Of a stretch of 64,000 nt of DNA, positions 33,233 through 44,214 are shown in pieces. Both the position numbers and the translations under genes were made by a program. The stretch is from contig CM049307.1 in NCBI GenBank assembly GCA_026874595.1, forward strand, positions 64,536,870 through 64,600,869, given 5' to 3'. Origin of the DNA: Sipunculus nudus (lineage: Eukaryota > Annelida > Sipuncula > Golfingiida > Sipunculidae). The stretch's first letter is position 1; the number at the start of each line of letters is the position of its first letter. The notes beneath the pieces are model-generated. The model saw only the letters and a list, made by a program, of their open reading frames with translations, did no database searches and had not been told where the DNA came from.

Positions 33233-33300
33233 GTTTACCTATATACAGGGTGTCCATGAAATAGTCCTCACCAGATTCATCATCAGTTTGGACTGAGAGC

Positions 33301-34050
33301 TCATGTGAGTGTTTCACTTGTTTTGTACAACAACACTTTGTAAAATGATTTTTTTCCACCACATTTTAAACATTTGACTCCCCAAGCTGGACATTTCTTG
33401 GGTTCATGAGCGGTACCACAATTACCACAATGAAAACATTTTCTGTCATGTGTCTCATTTGATTTTACTTTACTAGCTTTAGCACCAATTGACTTTCCAT
33501 TTCTCTGACCAGCTTTCCAAGGTTTCTTGACTCTTTTAACCTGATTTACATCTAAATGTCCCTGTTCTGACACTGTAGCACCAGCAGTCTCACAACCCAG
33601 GTTTTTCATACTTGATATTTCTTTCTCAGTTATTTCAGCTGACCCACACAGGTCTACTGCTTTTTCTAGGGTGAAATTAGCTTCTCTCAACAAGCGTTTT
33701 TTCAGAGATCGTGACTTAGTATTGAACACTATTTTATCTCTCAACATGTTATCCATTTCAGCTAATTCACATGCTTTGGCCATACATTTTTACAAGATTA
33801 AAAGCTCATCGTAACTCTGTCCCTCACCTCTCTGCAGGTCCCAGAACTGATACCTTGGAAAGACCAGACAATTCATCCCAGCGAATTCGGATTCCAACTT
33901 TGCTAAGACATTGTCAAATATAGTTTTGTCTTCTCCCGCGTGCCACACAATTTTATTATATCTCTCCAAAGCATCCGGTCCTATTGCCGACAGCAGCATG
34001 GCGATCTTTGTGGCATCCAGTTTTTTTCTTGGGCCCCAGGAATAATTCAA
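33301..34050 (-). pseudogene. inverted Gypsy gag
   Basis: Frame 34050-33790 holds capsid text (KLDATKIAMLLSAIGPDALE, RYNKIVW, EFAGMNCLVFPRYQFW). Frame 33783-33301 holds MAKACELAEMDNMLRDKIVF and later CFHCGNCGTAHEPKKCPAWG and VKCLKCGGKK, the paired nucleocapsid knuckles. The second knuckle loses its end. One stop and shift lies between the two frames. A 17-bp purine-poor stretch at 34151-34167 reads on the minus strand as a primer-binding site (TGGGACCAG) next to the LTR end. Confidence 0.75.
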
Positions 34051-34167
34051 ATTGTTGCCACCACCTCCTCAAGTTTTCAGAGGGGTTTCCTTGGAAACTT
34101 AAGTACTCCAGGGGCTTGAAGCTTCCTTCCATTGTGAGCTTTCTATTTTACCCCATTTCTGGTCCCA

Positions 34168-34215
34168 TGTTATATCACACATTTGTGAGAGACAAACCAC
34201 AAGGCGGCCATACTT
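34168..34215 (-). repeat. inverted 5' LTR end fragment
   Basis: On the minus strand it reads AAGTATGGCCGCCTTGTGG to GTGTGATATAACA, matching the LTR end at 39126-39170, and is followed by the primer-binding-like TGGGACC. The upstream two thirds of this LTR are missing. Confidence 0.75.
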
Positions 34216-34217
34216 TA

Positions 34218-34600
34218 CGCTTCCCGATCACTCACAGAAACAGAAAAGAACCATTTCCAAATAGAAAAAGAAATGTTGGCGATAGTGTTAGCGGCAGCGA
34301 AATTTCACACATATATTTATGGCCGGGAAGTGCAAGCACAAAGTGACCATAAGCCACTTGAAACAATCTTAAAGAAGCCCATACAGAAAGCATCACCCAG
34401 GCTGCAACTCATGATGTTGAGACTTTTGAAATATAATTTGAATGTAAAACATGTACCTGGCTCAAAGCTGTACATTGCTGACACTTGGTCGCACTTATAT
34501 CAGAAAACATCTGATGAGATTGAGGATACACAGATCAGAGAGAGAGAGGGAATAAGTGTGCATAGTCTAATTGAAAACCTCTAAGTTAGTGAAAGCAGAA
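34218..34600 (+). pseudogene. forward RNase H fragment (Gypsy)
   Basis: LAIVLAAAKFHTYIYGREVQ, QSDHKPLETILKKPIQKASP and NVKHVPGSKLYIADTWSH form the second half of RNase H, with the closing D of the active site retained in IAD. It begins abruptly next to the inverted LTR end. The sequence is the sister of the inverted copy at 31541-31850. Confidence 0.8.
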
Positions 34601-35860
34601 TGAAAGCAATACAAGATGCAACACAGAAGGATGGAACACTGTGTAAACTGAAAACCCAGATACAGTTAGGATGGCCAGAGGCCAAGAGAAAAACTGATGC
34701 ATATCTCAGACCATATTGGGGGATACGTGATGAATTGTGTTCTTAAGACAGAAGATTGTGGTGCCAAGCATATTAAGAGCTGAGATGTTGAATAAAGTTC
34801 ATGAGAGTCAGTTAGACATGACCAAATGCAAGGCAAGAGCCAGGTCAGTAATGTACTGGCCAGGAATATCTAGAGATATTGAGAACACTGTGTCTTCTTG
34901 TAGTCCATGTGCTGAGTACCAGAGACAAAACACCAGAGAGCTGTTAATTCAACACAAAGTTCCGGATAGACCGTGGGACACACTTGGATGTGATTTGTTT
35001 GAGTCCGGTAAACAGGACTATCTATTAGTGGTTGACTACTACTCAAAGTATCCAGAATTATGTAAGTTAGAGAATAAGACAGCCAGAGTAGTGAGTCAAC
35101 ATTTCAAAACCATCTTCAGTAGGCATGGCATACCAGAGACAGTTTTAGCTGACAATATGCCATTTCAAAGTCAAGAAATACACTCATTTGCTGATGAGAG
35201 GGGCTTCACAGTGAAAACATCAAGCCCAAGGTACCCTCAGTCCAATGGACAGAGTGAGAGGGCTATAGGGACAGTCAAACAGCTCATGCGCAAAGCACTT
35301 AAATCAGCCACAAGTCCGGAATTAGCTCTACTGGCGTATCACAACACTCCAGTGTCTGATTAACATCACTCGCCTGCACAGCTATTGGTGAGTCATATGC
35401 TCAGAGAGAAATTACCTGCCTCAACAAAACTCTTAATGCCAAAAGTTATTAAAAATGCAACAGCTCAGTTGAAACAGCATCAAAATAAACAGAAAGCATA
35501 CTATGATCGTGGCACGACAACTTTATCAAAGCTAGCTGTAGGGGATAGTGTTAGAGTACGCTTCAATAAAACCTGACTGGAGTGCACAAGGCACCGAGGT
35601 CATATCTTGTTGCGACAGAGGATAATGCGGTGTATAGGCAAAATCGCAGATTTATCCGCAAATCAAAGGAACCCAGACCTGCTGTAACATGGGCACCTGA
35701 AATTGCAGTTCCAATACAGCAGGATGAACCGCCATTACTGGCAGATCCCTATTCAGGAGATCAACGTGGTGAACTACAGGGCATTCCAGATAGGCAGCCA
35801 GATCCAGAGGTGCAGCAGGAGTTAGAGATAGACTTGTCACTGGAATTATAAAGGACAGTG
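34601..35860 (+). pseudogene. Gypsy integrase
   Basis: The frame at 34737-35363 holds VHESQLDMTKCKARARSVMY and CSPCAEYQRQ (zinc finger; the expected second H of the pair is changed), DTLGCDLFESGKQDYLLVVD (first D), ETVLADNMPFQSQEIHS (second D) and SNGQSERAIGTVKQLM (E). It ends at TAA 35361-35363 after HNTPVSD. Frames 35385-35576 and 35582-35851 supply QNKQKAYYDRGTTTLSKLAV and then APRSYLVATEDNAVYRQNRR, the C-terminal module. The catalytic triad is intact, but one stop and one frameshift break it. Confidence 0.8.
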
Positions 35861-35871
35861 TCCACAGAATT

Positions 35872-36560
35872 TTGTTAAGAGAACATGATCTAACTCTACA
35901 GAAAGCCGTCCAGTTGTGCCAGATACATGAAATATCTGAACAGGATGCAAAAGACATGCAGCCAAAGATCTCTCCTAATGAGGACATGCACATAGTGAAA
36001 CAAAGAAAAAACTGGAAAAAATACACAGAACTACCAACGCACACACACAGACCAGAAAAGGAGCCCCCAAGGCAGCAGCAACAGAAGTGTGGTCAATGCG
36101 GTTTTGATCACAAAGGGAGGAAATCATGCCCGGCACAAGGTAAACAGTGTGCAAAATGTGCTAAGTGGAAACTTTTTGCATCTGTATGCAGATCACCCAG
36201 ACAAACCAGCCTTCATAAGCCTCATATTGCCAGCGCAGCAAAGAAAGTAGTACATGAGATAGAGGACACAGATGATTCCTTGTATATTGAAACTATCGAA
36301 CAGCCAGCCCAAAAGAACAGGGATGAAATTCACATAGTATATGTGAATACCATCAGAACCAATATGAAGATTGACACTGGTGCCAAATGAAATGTCATGA
36401 GTAAAACAAAGCTCAAATGCCTGAAGGGTAAAGTGAACACTTCAAAAACGATAAGTCTAATTGGTTTTGGTGGTCAGGTGACAAGATCAGTGGGTACTGC
36501 TGTGTTGCCGTGCAAGTTTCAGAATCAGACAGCCGACATATAATTCAACATTGTGGACAG
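35872..36560 (+). pseudogene. gag knuckles and protease of second Gypsy
   Basis: The frame 35872-36390 starts in the last capsid helix (LTLQKAVQLCQIHEISEQD), then CGQCGFDHKGRKSCPAQGKQ and CAKCAKWKLFASVC (two knuckles), then TNMKIDTGAK followed by TGA. The DTGA is the protease active site, and the protease continues in the same region beyond the stop (KLKCLKG..., SLIGFGGQV). It would mature Gag-Pol. Confidence 0.72.
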
Positions 36561-36571
36561 AGATATAAACT

Positions 36572-37315
36572 TTGTTAGGACTCAGAGATAGTTTGCGCTT
36601 AGGTTTGGTTAACCTGAGCTCAGAAGTGTTTGAGGTTGAACTACCAGGTATTATGAGTAAATACCCTGAATTGTTTGACGAACAACTTGGAAAGCTACAC
36701 ATTGAGCCACACAAGATCGTTGTTGATCCTAGCATTCCACCAGTGGTCGGACCAGTCAGAAATGTGCCAATAGCTTTCAAGGGTAAACTAAAAGACAAAC
36801 TTGATGAAATGGTTAAAGATGGAATTATTACACCCGTGAGCAAACCGACAAATTGGGTTTCAGCCATGGTGGTTACCGCCAAAAAGAGCACTGGAGACAT
36901 TCGTGTCTTCATTGATCCAGGGGACCTTAACAGAGCAATTAAACGTCCTAGATACCCTCTGAAAACTATAGAACAAGTGGTTACAGAAATGCCGAACACC
37001 AAACTATTCAATGTGATAGACATGAGCCAAGCTTTCTATCATATACCACTAGATGAACACTCCTCGTATCTCACTACGTTTGGAACTCCCTTTGGGAGAT
37101 ACAGATATCTTCGCTTGCCCATAGGTATCTGTTCCGCTGCAGAAGTATGGCAACAGACACTAGACCAGCTCCTCAGCGGTTACCCAGTCCATTCAATCAT
37201 GGATGACATGTTGGTTGCTGGAGATAACCCGGAGGACCATGATGCAAAACCGGACAAAGTCTGCAAACACGTAAAAGATCTTAACATTAAAGCAACCCCA
37301 CATAAGCTTCCCTAA
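36572..37315 (+). pseudogene. reverse transcriptase of second Gypsy
   Basis: 247 codons. LGLRDSLRLGLVNL closes the protease. Then VGPVRNVPIAFKGKLKDKLD, WVSAMVVTAKKSTGDIRVFI, LFNVIDMSQAFYHIPLDEHS, YRYLRLPIGICSAAEVWQQ and HSIMDDMLVAGD, with catalytic IMDD near 37196, are the ordered RT blocks. Relative to the minus-strand copy, whose box reads IAGD, this one keeps both aspartates. The frame stops at 37313-37315 before the linker. Confidence 0.82.
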
Positions 37316-37365
37316 AAACAGACATCGGTACCATACACCGGACATGTCATGTCTGACCAAGGACT

Positions 37366-38038
37366 ATGACCAGACCCTGCCAAAGTGACTGCTATCGTAG
37401 ATATGCCTCAACCAGAGAACACTACAGGCCTCCTGAGATTCCTTGGTGTGGCAAAATACCTAACCAAGTTTATCCCAAACTTGAGCGAGAAAGCCGCACC
37501 ACTAAACGAACTCTTGCGCAAAGATATAGCATGGATTTGGGATCATAGACATGAGACAGCTTCCAGGAAGTCAAGCAGGGCATAGCTAATGCCACCACTC
37601 TGACTTTCTATAATGTAAATGCTGATGTTACACTTTCTTGTGATGCCTCTAAAAGTGGCATTGGAGCAGCTTGCTTAAAACATGGACAGCCTGTAGCATT
37701 CGCATCAAGAGCCATGTCGGATGCTGAGACACGCTATGCACAAATTGAAAAAGAACTCTTGGCAGTGGTCTTCAAAGTTCCATCAATACATTTATGGGAA
37801 AACAATTACCATAGAGACAGATCACCAACCATTGGTATCTATTGTCATAAAGCCCCTCACTTCTGCCCCAGCCTGTCTTCAACGTTTACTGCTAAGACTG
37901 CAGAAGTATCAGTTCACTCTTGTGTACAAGAAAGGCAAAAAGTTGCTTATCGCACCGCGGACACACTTTCACATGCATATTTGCCCATCAAGCCTACTGA
38001 TATTGCCCAGGATGATTAAAATAGTGACTTGGAAGTGA
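37366..38038 (+). pseudogene. RNase H of second Gypsy
   Basis: Frames at 37385-37585 (LLRFLGVAKYLTKFIPNLSE, linker) and 37590-38038. CDASKSGIGAACLKHGQP is the first RNase H block, MSDAETRYAQIEKELLAVVF the second, and the third, IETDHQPLVSIVIKPL, is in a different frame. A 1-base shift near 37770 separates them. The domain end (IADTLSHAY-like) merges into the pol tail. Confidence 0.75.
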
Positions 38039-38066
38039 TTTTGAGTACAAGAGAAACCTTAAACAT

Positions 38067-38324
38067 TTGCTCAAAGTTCCATCTAGTTCTCATTCCAACA
38101 TACAGCTAGAAGCAGATTATGACTACGCTATAACGCAGTCTGCTCCGGACAATTCACCTCAAACCAATACCAGTAAGGAATTGCTACCTGATACACCACA
38201 GGTCTCTACCTCTTGTGAACTCCAGAAACGCGCAACTGCACCTACAACAGAGAAGGAACCAGCGTCTTACACGACCAGATGTGGCAGATCCATTGTACCA
38301 CCTGTCAGATACAGAGATCAGTGA
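38067..38324 (+). pseudogene. pol C-terminal tail of second Gypsy
   Basis: S/T/P-rich text ends in SYTTRCGRSIVPPVRYRDQ, equivalent to the tail at 18020-18310. No integrase precedes it, which marks the internal deletion. Confidence 0.65.
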
Positions 38325-38565
38325 CTTATTGACTTAATACATATTTTCTTAAGTAACAGTCACTTTGAATAAGCTACATTTGACCGAGCAAGGTCATTTT
38401 TACTCTCAAGGAGTATATATTTTGATCAGCTAATGCGTCTTGAGTAATTGTTGAGTAATTGGTCTCATATATGCTTGCATTATTAGCAATATGTTTGAAA
38501 CAGTTTGATTTATTTACAGACTTTCAGTAATTTAACAGAAGTAAATCTTTTCCAAGAGGTGAGGA

Positions 38566-38760
38566 TGTAATATGGTATGATTATACTAGTTAGTTTAACA
38601 TGATTGTACACTAGCGACATCTGGTTTGAGAGTCGGAACTATTATTCCACATGCATTTGTGACTTATGCACCACATGATCTCTGGTGTAGCAATGGTTAT
38701 GGAATAAAGTTTGTGTGAACGTTCATCTGGCTTTCATTCCTTCCGTCTGCTAAAGCTACA
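38566..38760 (+). repeat. 3' LTR of second Gypsy
   Basis: Starts TGTAATATGG after a purine-rich GAGGTGAGGA, has AATAAA at 38703, and ends AAGCTACA: 195 bp with TG...CA ends. No partner LTR was found, so the call rests on ends and position. Confidence 0.6.
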
Positions 38761-39031
38761 ATATTGATATTTAAGTTTCAACAGATTTTATGACAATCAT
38801 TTATGTAAGATTACTTATTTAAGTTTAATATCAAGTTCATTCAGTACTCCGAGAAAAGTTCCATATTTGACACTGCTGAGGATTTTCTAATTTAAACAAG
38901 ACACTTGCAGTTTTATTGTAAACCAAAGGACCTGAACAGTGATTGGATAGTTTTACATTTATTGGTTATTTATATGCAAAACACTAACTTTTAAAACTCT
39001 GAAAGTTCATCTAATTTCATTAAAAGGAGGA

Positions 39032-39172
39032 TGTCATGTCATGTATCTAGTGCATGTCCATACGGTGCTGCCACCTACCCATGTACGTGGAACTATATTT
39101 TGGGCTACATTATATACTGTATTGAAGTATGGCCGCCTTGTTGTTTGTCTCTCTCGAATGTGTGATATAAAA
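39032..39172 (+). repeat. 3' LTR of composite Gypsy
   Basis: Preceded by the purine tract AAAAGGAGGA and beginning TGTCATGTCATG. Matches the partial LTR at 31417-31540 and the inverted end at 34168-34215. The 3' boundary is approximate. Confidence 0.75.
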
Positions 39173-40995
39173 ATCATATAACACATAAGTTTGTGACTGT
39201 TTGCTAGTATAAAGGTCTTTTTTAAAATGGGAGAAAATATGTCCCAGGAATAAATTCAGAGGTGTAACTTATACATGACACCAGAGCAAGAGTCTAACGA
39301 GGAAAGGACTTCAGTTTGTATCATGGCTGATTAAATTTGCCTTGGCCATGGAGGGAGGTTCAGATGAGAGACCAGTATCGCAAATGTTGGCGTCATGCAC
39401 AATATATAAGCAACCAGTTTTAAAGGAGATGGGTTAGGGAGTACCTTCCTCAACTCCAAAATTGTGTAAAGTAAAAAAAAAAAAAATTATGTAAAGTGGC
39501 AGAAAGAGATTCAATGGCAGAGACAACTTGGTCCGAAGTCCCACCATATTAACTAGTTTGAGAAGTTCACTTGTACAACCAAACACTAAATTGGTATTAC
39601 TTGAGGTGTCATTTAAGGAAAAAGGAAAGTGATGTTTCAGGAATCAAATTTTCAAGTATTGTTAGTTCTGGTTTAGAGTGTTGAAGGTGCTTATATTGTT
39701 TGAGAACAGGAGTACTCAAAGTGGGGGTGCCGGGATTTGAATGTTATCTCCAAAGAAACTATCGGCAAACTTTTTCTTTTCTGGAGAGGTATTTTTGGTA
39801 GCCGTGATTTTTGTATCTGAGAGAATCATGTGTTTGATACAATTTTTTTTGCCAAGATGATCCATTTGTATGTGCTACTCAGCAGTACTTGAGGGGAGCC
39901 ATGTACTTCTGTGAAAATGTAGAGGGGGGAGTGTGTGTGTGTGGGGGGGGGGGTTGAGGAATATGGTCATCATGAAAGGTGGGGAGTGGAGGACAGACAT
40001 ACTTGTAATAGAAAAAGGCTGGGTAAATATAGCCAAGTACATTTTATTGTGATCCTCCTGTAAACACATAGGATGTTACCAGGTAAATGTTTATATTTGT
40101 TTATTGTGTGACCAGCTGTTTACACATATGACAAACCATGTTCTCTTACCAGTAGTGTGGGACCTTGAGATGGTGCACAGATGTGAGTTTACTTTAATGC
40201 ATTCAGTATCAGTTTATATTATGAATTCTTTGAGGATAATGTAGTTTATATTACTGGTAAAGATGGTGTTTCCTTTGAAAATGACATTGTAACTATTATC
40301 ATCATATTTCTGGTTTATCTCAACATTGCACAGACTAAACGTACATTACTTTAATTGTCACAGTAACCCCATGTGCTGTGTAATCATGTTGTCCAAGTGT
40401 TGGATATGGAGACAGAGTCTGGGGGGGGGGGGGGGGGGGGGATTGCTGTCGAGTGTGATCTGGGCTATTTCTTGCTGGATCTTAACACATGTCAAATGGT
40501 TGTGTTGCATTCTGATGTCCAGTGATTGTGTCATAGTTTTCATATTGTTATATTTGTGGGGTATTTTTGCTTGTATATATATGTATGTTCATGTGTACTC
40601 TTACTCTTGTGTATTTATGTTTATATTAGCATGTCTACATTGACATAGTGATATTTGTAGCAGGTGTCATGCTGTGTATAGCATAATATGTTAACGGTAT
40701 TTGTCTTTGCAGGCTCACCATACTTTGATTATAACATGTCTGTAGCATGGTTGATATTGCTGTGCCTGGAGCAAGGTAACAAAAATAAACAGTAATAAAC
40801 GTATAGTAATGTATATATATCAGGAAAACTACATTATTATGGTAAATCATACTGTGGTTAGGTAGTTGTGCTGCAGGGATCACCAGAATCTGAACTAGTG
40901 AATGGGCTGTAATAAACTGGTTAGAGTAACCTCCACGATTGTGTGGGTGTTATTTTTAAATGGTCGAAATACCCAAAATATCTGACAATCTTGCG
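39173..40995. other. no gene; simple repeats
   Basis: AT-rich spacer with an A-run near 39473, a GT/G run near 39927-39952 and a 21-base G run at 40421-40441. No protein or RNA motif recognised. Confidence 0.5.
40421..40441 (+). repeat. 21-base G homopolymer
   Basis: Uninterrupted G run. Likely unstable and able to form G-quadruplexes; the length may be a sequencing or assembly estimate. Confidence 0.85.
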
Positions 40996-41239
40996 ATGAA
41001 GATGGTAAACCATGGTCAGGAACAAACGGCAGGAACGCAATTGATGCCCCGGCCGGGTCAGCAGCTGTTTATGAAACCTAGGAAAAGTATTGCACCCTTT
41101 TATTCTGATTGAGGGAGGACTGGGATTGCTATGTCAAGTGGTTTAAGCTGTTCCTTGTGGAACAAGGGTTCGCAGTGGACAAGGATCGCAATCCACAGGT
41201 AATTACCCTTTTCCTGCACTCATTAGGCACAATATACTA
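40996..41239 (+). pseudogene. Gypsy gag start, interrupted
   Basis: From ATG 40996, PRPGQQLFMKPRKS is followed by a stop. In another frame CYVKWFKLFLVEQGF then DKDRNPQVITLFLHSLG gives the classic gag start W..Y...F..FL...G....K....q...LL...G. It is cut at 41239 by an LTR-like insertion and resumes after 41573. Confidence 0.55.
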
Positions 41240-41567
41240 AGGGCCATCATATGGATGTTTAACTTATAGACTCTGTACAATATTTACTACATAGTCCCTA
41301 TGATCAGGTTAGAAACCTTGTTGTAGCAATTGAAGTATGGTCTCTTGATTATAGTAATGAAAACCTTGCCCGCTTACCTCGCCCACTTCACTTGTTTGTT
41401 AGGCCATCACATGAAACAGACGTGCCTTGTCATTTGATATAAATCCAATAAATATATCCAATGAATACAAGTCCATGTTTTTCACATCACTTGGAAGGTG
41501 GGTGTGATAACTGTGCAGACAAAACTCCCTTATTGGTGATGAGACTTGGTCTCACCAGCAAAACCAA
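41240..41567 (+). mobile_element. solo LTR-like insertion, related to 61.08-61.32 kb
   Basis: Shares TATGGATGTTTAA, ATGAAAACCTTGCCCGCTT, CATCACAT.AAACAGACGTG and ACTTGGAAGGTGGGTG with the LTR at 61085-61322. It is flanked by ATACTA at 41234-41239 and 41568-41573, a candidate target duplication. It splits a gag reading region. The right end carries about 30 bases not matched at 61 kb. Confidence 0.6.
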
Positions 41568-41573
41568 ATACTA

Positions 41574-42153
41574 AGACATTCACAGAAATATAAGAAGTCA
41601 TGAGACAACATTTGAAAGTAACCCTATAGTTGTTGCTGAAAGACACGCATTTATTAAACATGATCAGAAAGCAGGCGAAGGTATCGCTGACTATGTTGCG
41701 GCTCTAAAACATTTGAGTGTGAACTGTGGCTTCAAGGACAAGCTTGATGATAACCTTCAAGATAATTTTATTAGTGGTCTAACAAACGAAGCGACGTCTC
41801 TGAAACTAATGGAACGTACCAGAGACATGCCAACAATGTTATTTCAGTCGGCAGTTGACTTTGCATTGTCCCAAGAAACTACCATTACAGAAACGAAAGA
41901 AAAAAGGACCAGTGAAGCCAAAGATGGAGCAATTGTTAACTATGTTAAGGAAATAAAGTCACAGAGGAAAACAACAAACAGTGGTTACAGTAAATGCTAC
42001 AGGTGCCGGCGTAGCTCGCATAAACCAGAGCAGTGCTGGTTTAAGAATACTACCTGCAACAGCTGTAAGAAAGTGGGACATATTTCCTGGAAATGCCAGA
42101 GCAGGGTTAACCATGCAGAGGCAGAAGTCAACATGTGGTTGAAGCAGGAGTAA
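41574..42153 (+). pseudogene. Gypsy gag, capsid end and knuckles
   Basis: The open frame extends upstream of 41713 to about 41610. FESNPIVVAERHAFIKHDQK, GIADYVAALKHLSVNCGF and DNLQDNFISGLTNEA are capsid helices. CYRCRRSSHKPEQCWF and CNSCKKVGHISWKC (CX2CX4HX4C) are the knuckles. The capsid text and knuckle order are of the Mag-like Gypsy style. It ends at TAA 42151-42153 where protease would normally follow. Protease, RT, RNase H and the integrase core are all missing. Confidence 0.7.
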
Positions 42154-42239
42154 AAAAATCTTAGAGCCACCCCTATTGATCAGAATCTACCATCACCAGG
42201 AGACCATTTAATACCCCTGCTACAAACTTGCTCCAACTC

Positions 42240-42480
42240 TAAAAATGTATAACACAAAAACAGAAAAGAAGAAAGAAATGGATAAGTTTCAACATGACAA
42301 TTCAAGCAGAAAAACTGAATTACCTAAGCTGAAAGTAGAACAAAAAGTACAAATAAACAATAAAACAGACATAACTTGATGTCCTGAAAAAGTTGTTAAA
42401 CTCTTAAAGAACTTAAGAGCTATATAGTTGAGACCCCTAATGGCAACAGAGTACCCAGGAATCAAAGTCAATTTCACGAC
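42240..42480 (+). pseudogene. integrase C-terminal fragment
   Basis: LPKLKVEQKVQINNKTD, then in a second frame TLKELKSYIVETPNGNRVPR and RNQSQFHD. The L..GQ.V and (R)SY.V.TP.G...RN(R/Q) patterns are the C-terminal module of Gypsy integrases. It follows gag within 100 bases, so about 3 kb of pol has been deleted. Confidence 0.55.
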
Positions 42481-43450
42481 ATGACAATCAAGGCTGCATC
42501 AAAGACTCAGATTTTCTGGTAGAGCTGCTGTCAGTAGAAGTAATGAATAAGATGAGCCTGTGAAAAATGTAAAACCCACACTCTACATACCGGTAAATTG
42601 ATATAGTGGACAACTCTATGGACTGGGTCTGGCGTGATTCAACTTTCTCACAGTATGGACTGTGGTTGGTTAACTGTGGTTGTTAACAATCACTAGGAAG
42701 ATTTTGTGCCATTTTATCAAAGACTGTCTTGAATATTCTCTATTATGGAGAGTGTTATAAACTTGAAATGAACTGCAGCAAAGAAGGACTCCATTTGTTT
42801 TATTTAGCATCATATGGAATTTGAACTCTTATAGACTGATTGTGGTCATGTACTGATACTGACACAAATCTTGATATTGTGAACACTTGCTTATATGAAC
42901 AGCACTATTGAGAGCCATTTTATTGTTACCATCATTACTATTTTGTGGTGGCTCAGTTTTTCATACTTTATGGTATGAGCTAGATCTCACAACCAGGTAA
43001 GGTGGTGCTGAGCATGATGATATTATCTATTTTCTTGCATGTGTATCCTGTGAATTGAGATGGCTGTGAGTCATAACAAGGAGAAACAGTGTACGGTACA
43101 ATGTTTGATATTGATGCATGTTACTGATGCATGTTTTTATGCCATGTTCATTTAATTGTGAATTCAAATATTTTGTAGTTAACCTAAAGTAGTTAACTTC
43201 CTGCTGTTTGATGATAAAGATAGCCTTGTATGCTTATGTATTTTGAACTCACGGAGCAGTGAGGGGTATCAGAACAGGTATTATAGGCCTTATTTAGCAG
43301 AGTTGGTGAGTAGTATTGTAAATCATGTACTTTTGACACAGACACGTCTAGATCCATTTTAGCTATGCCTATGCACATCTGAAGTGTAACCTTGATGATA
43401 ATATTTTGTATATGGACAACTTTGCTTAGTATTATCATAAATCTGTAAAA
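42481..43450. other. no recognisable gene
   Basis: AT-rich spacer without motif. May include decayed LTR. Confidence 0.4.
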
Positions 43451-44190
43451 CTATGGGTGAAGAAGAGAAAAACTTACCTCAAGTTGTATACACACACCGT
43501 AAGCTCTCAAGATTTAATGGTGACAGGACACTTTTGATGACAGGGAAGTTGTGGCACTTACTGCTTTAGAGGTCCATGATATAAAGGGTAAGGTAAGAAA
43601 TTGGCACTATAGAAGATGTTGCCAGAATGAGGTCAAGTTCACTCCAGAAAAAGAGCGTGATGAACCAGCAAAGGTGTTGATTTACTTAGTGAGGCTTTTG
43701 GTGATAGACTCACTAGTGACCAGCTTTTGGATAAGTTTTATAATAGACAACAAAGAGAGGGCGAGACACTCAGAGAATTCTCACACAGACTCATGTCACT
43801 GACAGAAAGTGCATGTAAGAAAGATGATACTGGTGTCGCAAACAAAGATTGTGTACTTCAAGGTAGGTTTACTGAGAAAGTACTAGAAAGTAGATTGTGT
43901 CGCAATTTAGTACAGTATAATGCAGAAAAGGCAGATTTAACTTTTTGACAGCTTCTGCCCAAAGCCATTGAGTGGAATGAGGAGGACCTTACTCCTCAAC
44001 CTAGAGGTCAGGCGTACATGACAGAGGTTACAACCCAGTCAAGGGGAGTGGCTAAATTTGACAATGGTGTTTTGCCACATATAGGTCAGGATGAAGGAAT
44101 GGAGAATACACTTTGCAGAGTACTAGATGCTCTTGATCAGCAAACAAGGGTGCAAACTGAGCTGTTAGAACATCAGCAAAATTATTCCAG
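43451..44190 (+). pseudogene. Gypsy gag (PNMA-like capsid) remnant
   Basis: LPQVVYTHRKLSRFNGD is the F-G-D start of the capsid. The frame at 43727 reads KFYNRQQREGETLREFSHRL, MSLTESACKK and VLQGRFTEKVLESRLCRNL, the middle and end of the capsid. Then PRGQAYMTEVTTQSRG and LCRVLDALDQQTRVQTELLE. The REGE(T)LREF.H block is shared by Gypsy gags and the PNMA/Arc-type capsids derived from them. No knuckle is found before a LINE fragment begins near 44215. Frame changes near 43540, 43700 and 43948. Confidence 0.65.
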
Positions 44191-44214
44191 TCAAATTTAT
44201 GTATCATTTAAACC

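Larger units (their letters stand above)
35860..38760 (+). mobile_element. second Gypsy element, 5'-truncated, integrase lost
   Basis: Order: gag end and knuckles, protease, RT, RNase H, pol tail, 3' LTR. It begins mid-gag with no 5' LTR. RNase H ends near 38015 and the pol tail follows within about 50 bases, so the roughly 900-bp integrase region is deleted. Its 3' LTR ends at 38760. It lies inside the composite element, between that element's integrase and its 3' LTR. Confidence 0.7.
31417..39172 (+). mobile_element. rearranged composite Gypsy element
   Basis: A forward LTR start (31417-31540) runs straight into the minus-strand RNase H end of a Gypsy element, which continues backwards to its own LTR end (34168-34215). 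Forward RNase H sequence then starts at about 34218 and proceeds through integrase to 35860. A second Gypsy element (35860-38760) follows, then 270 bp and a forward LTR at 39032-39172 that matches the one at 31417. The RNase H region exists twice in opposite directions (31541-31850 and 34218-34560). The simplest reading is an element with an inverted partial duplication of its 5' half. Confidence 0.65.

Noticed and set aside
40326..40643. 105-codon frame through the poly-G run
   Set aside because: Held open by the G homopolymer (poly-Gly). No conserved content.
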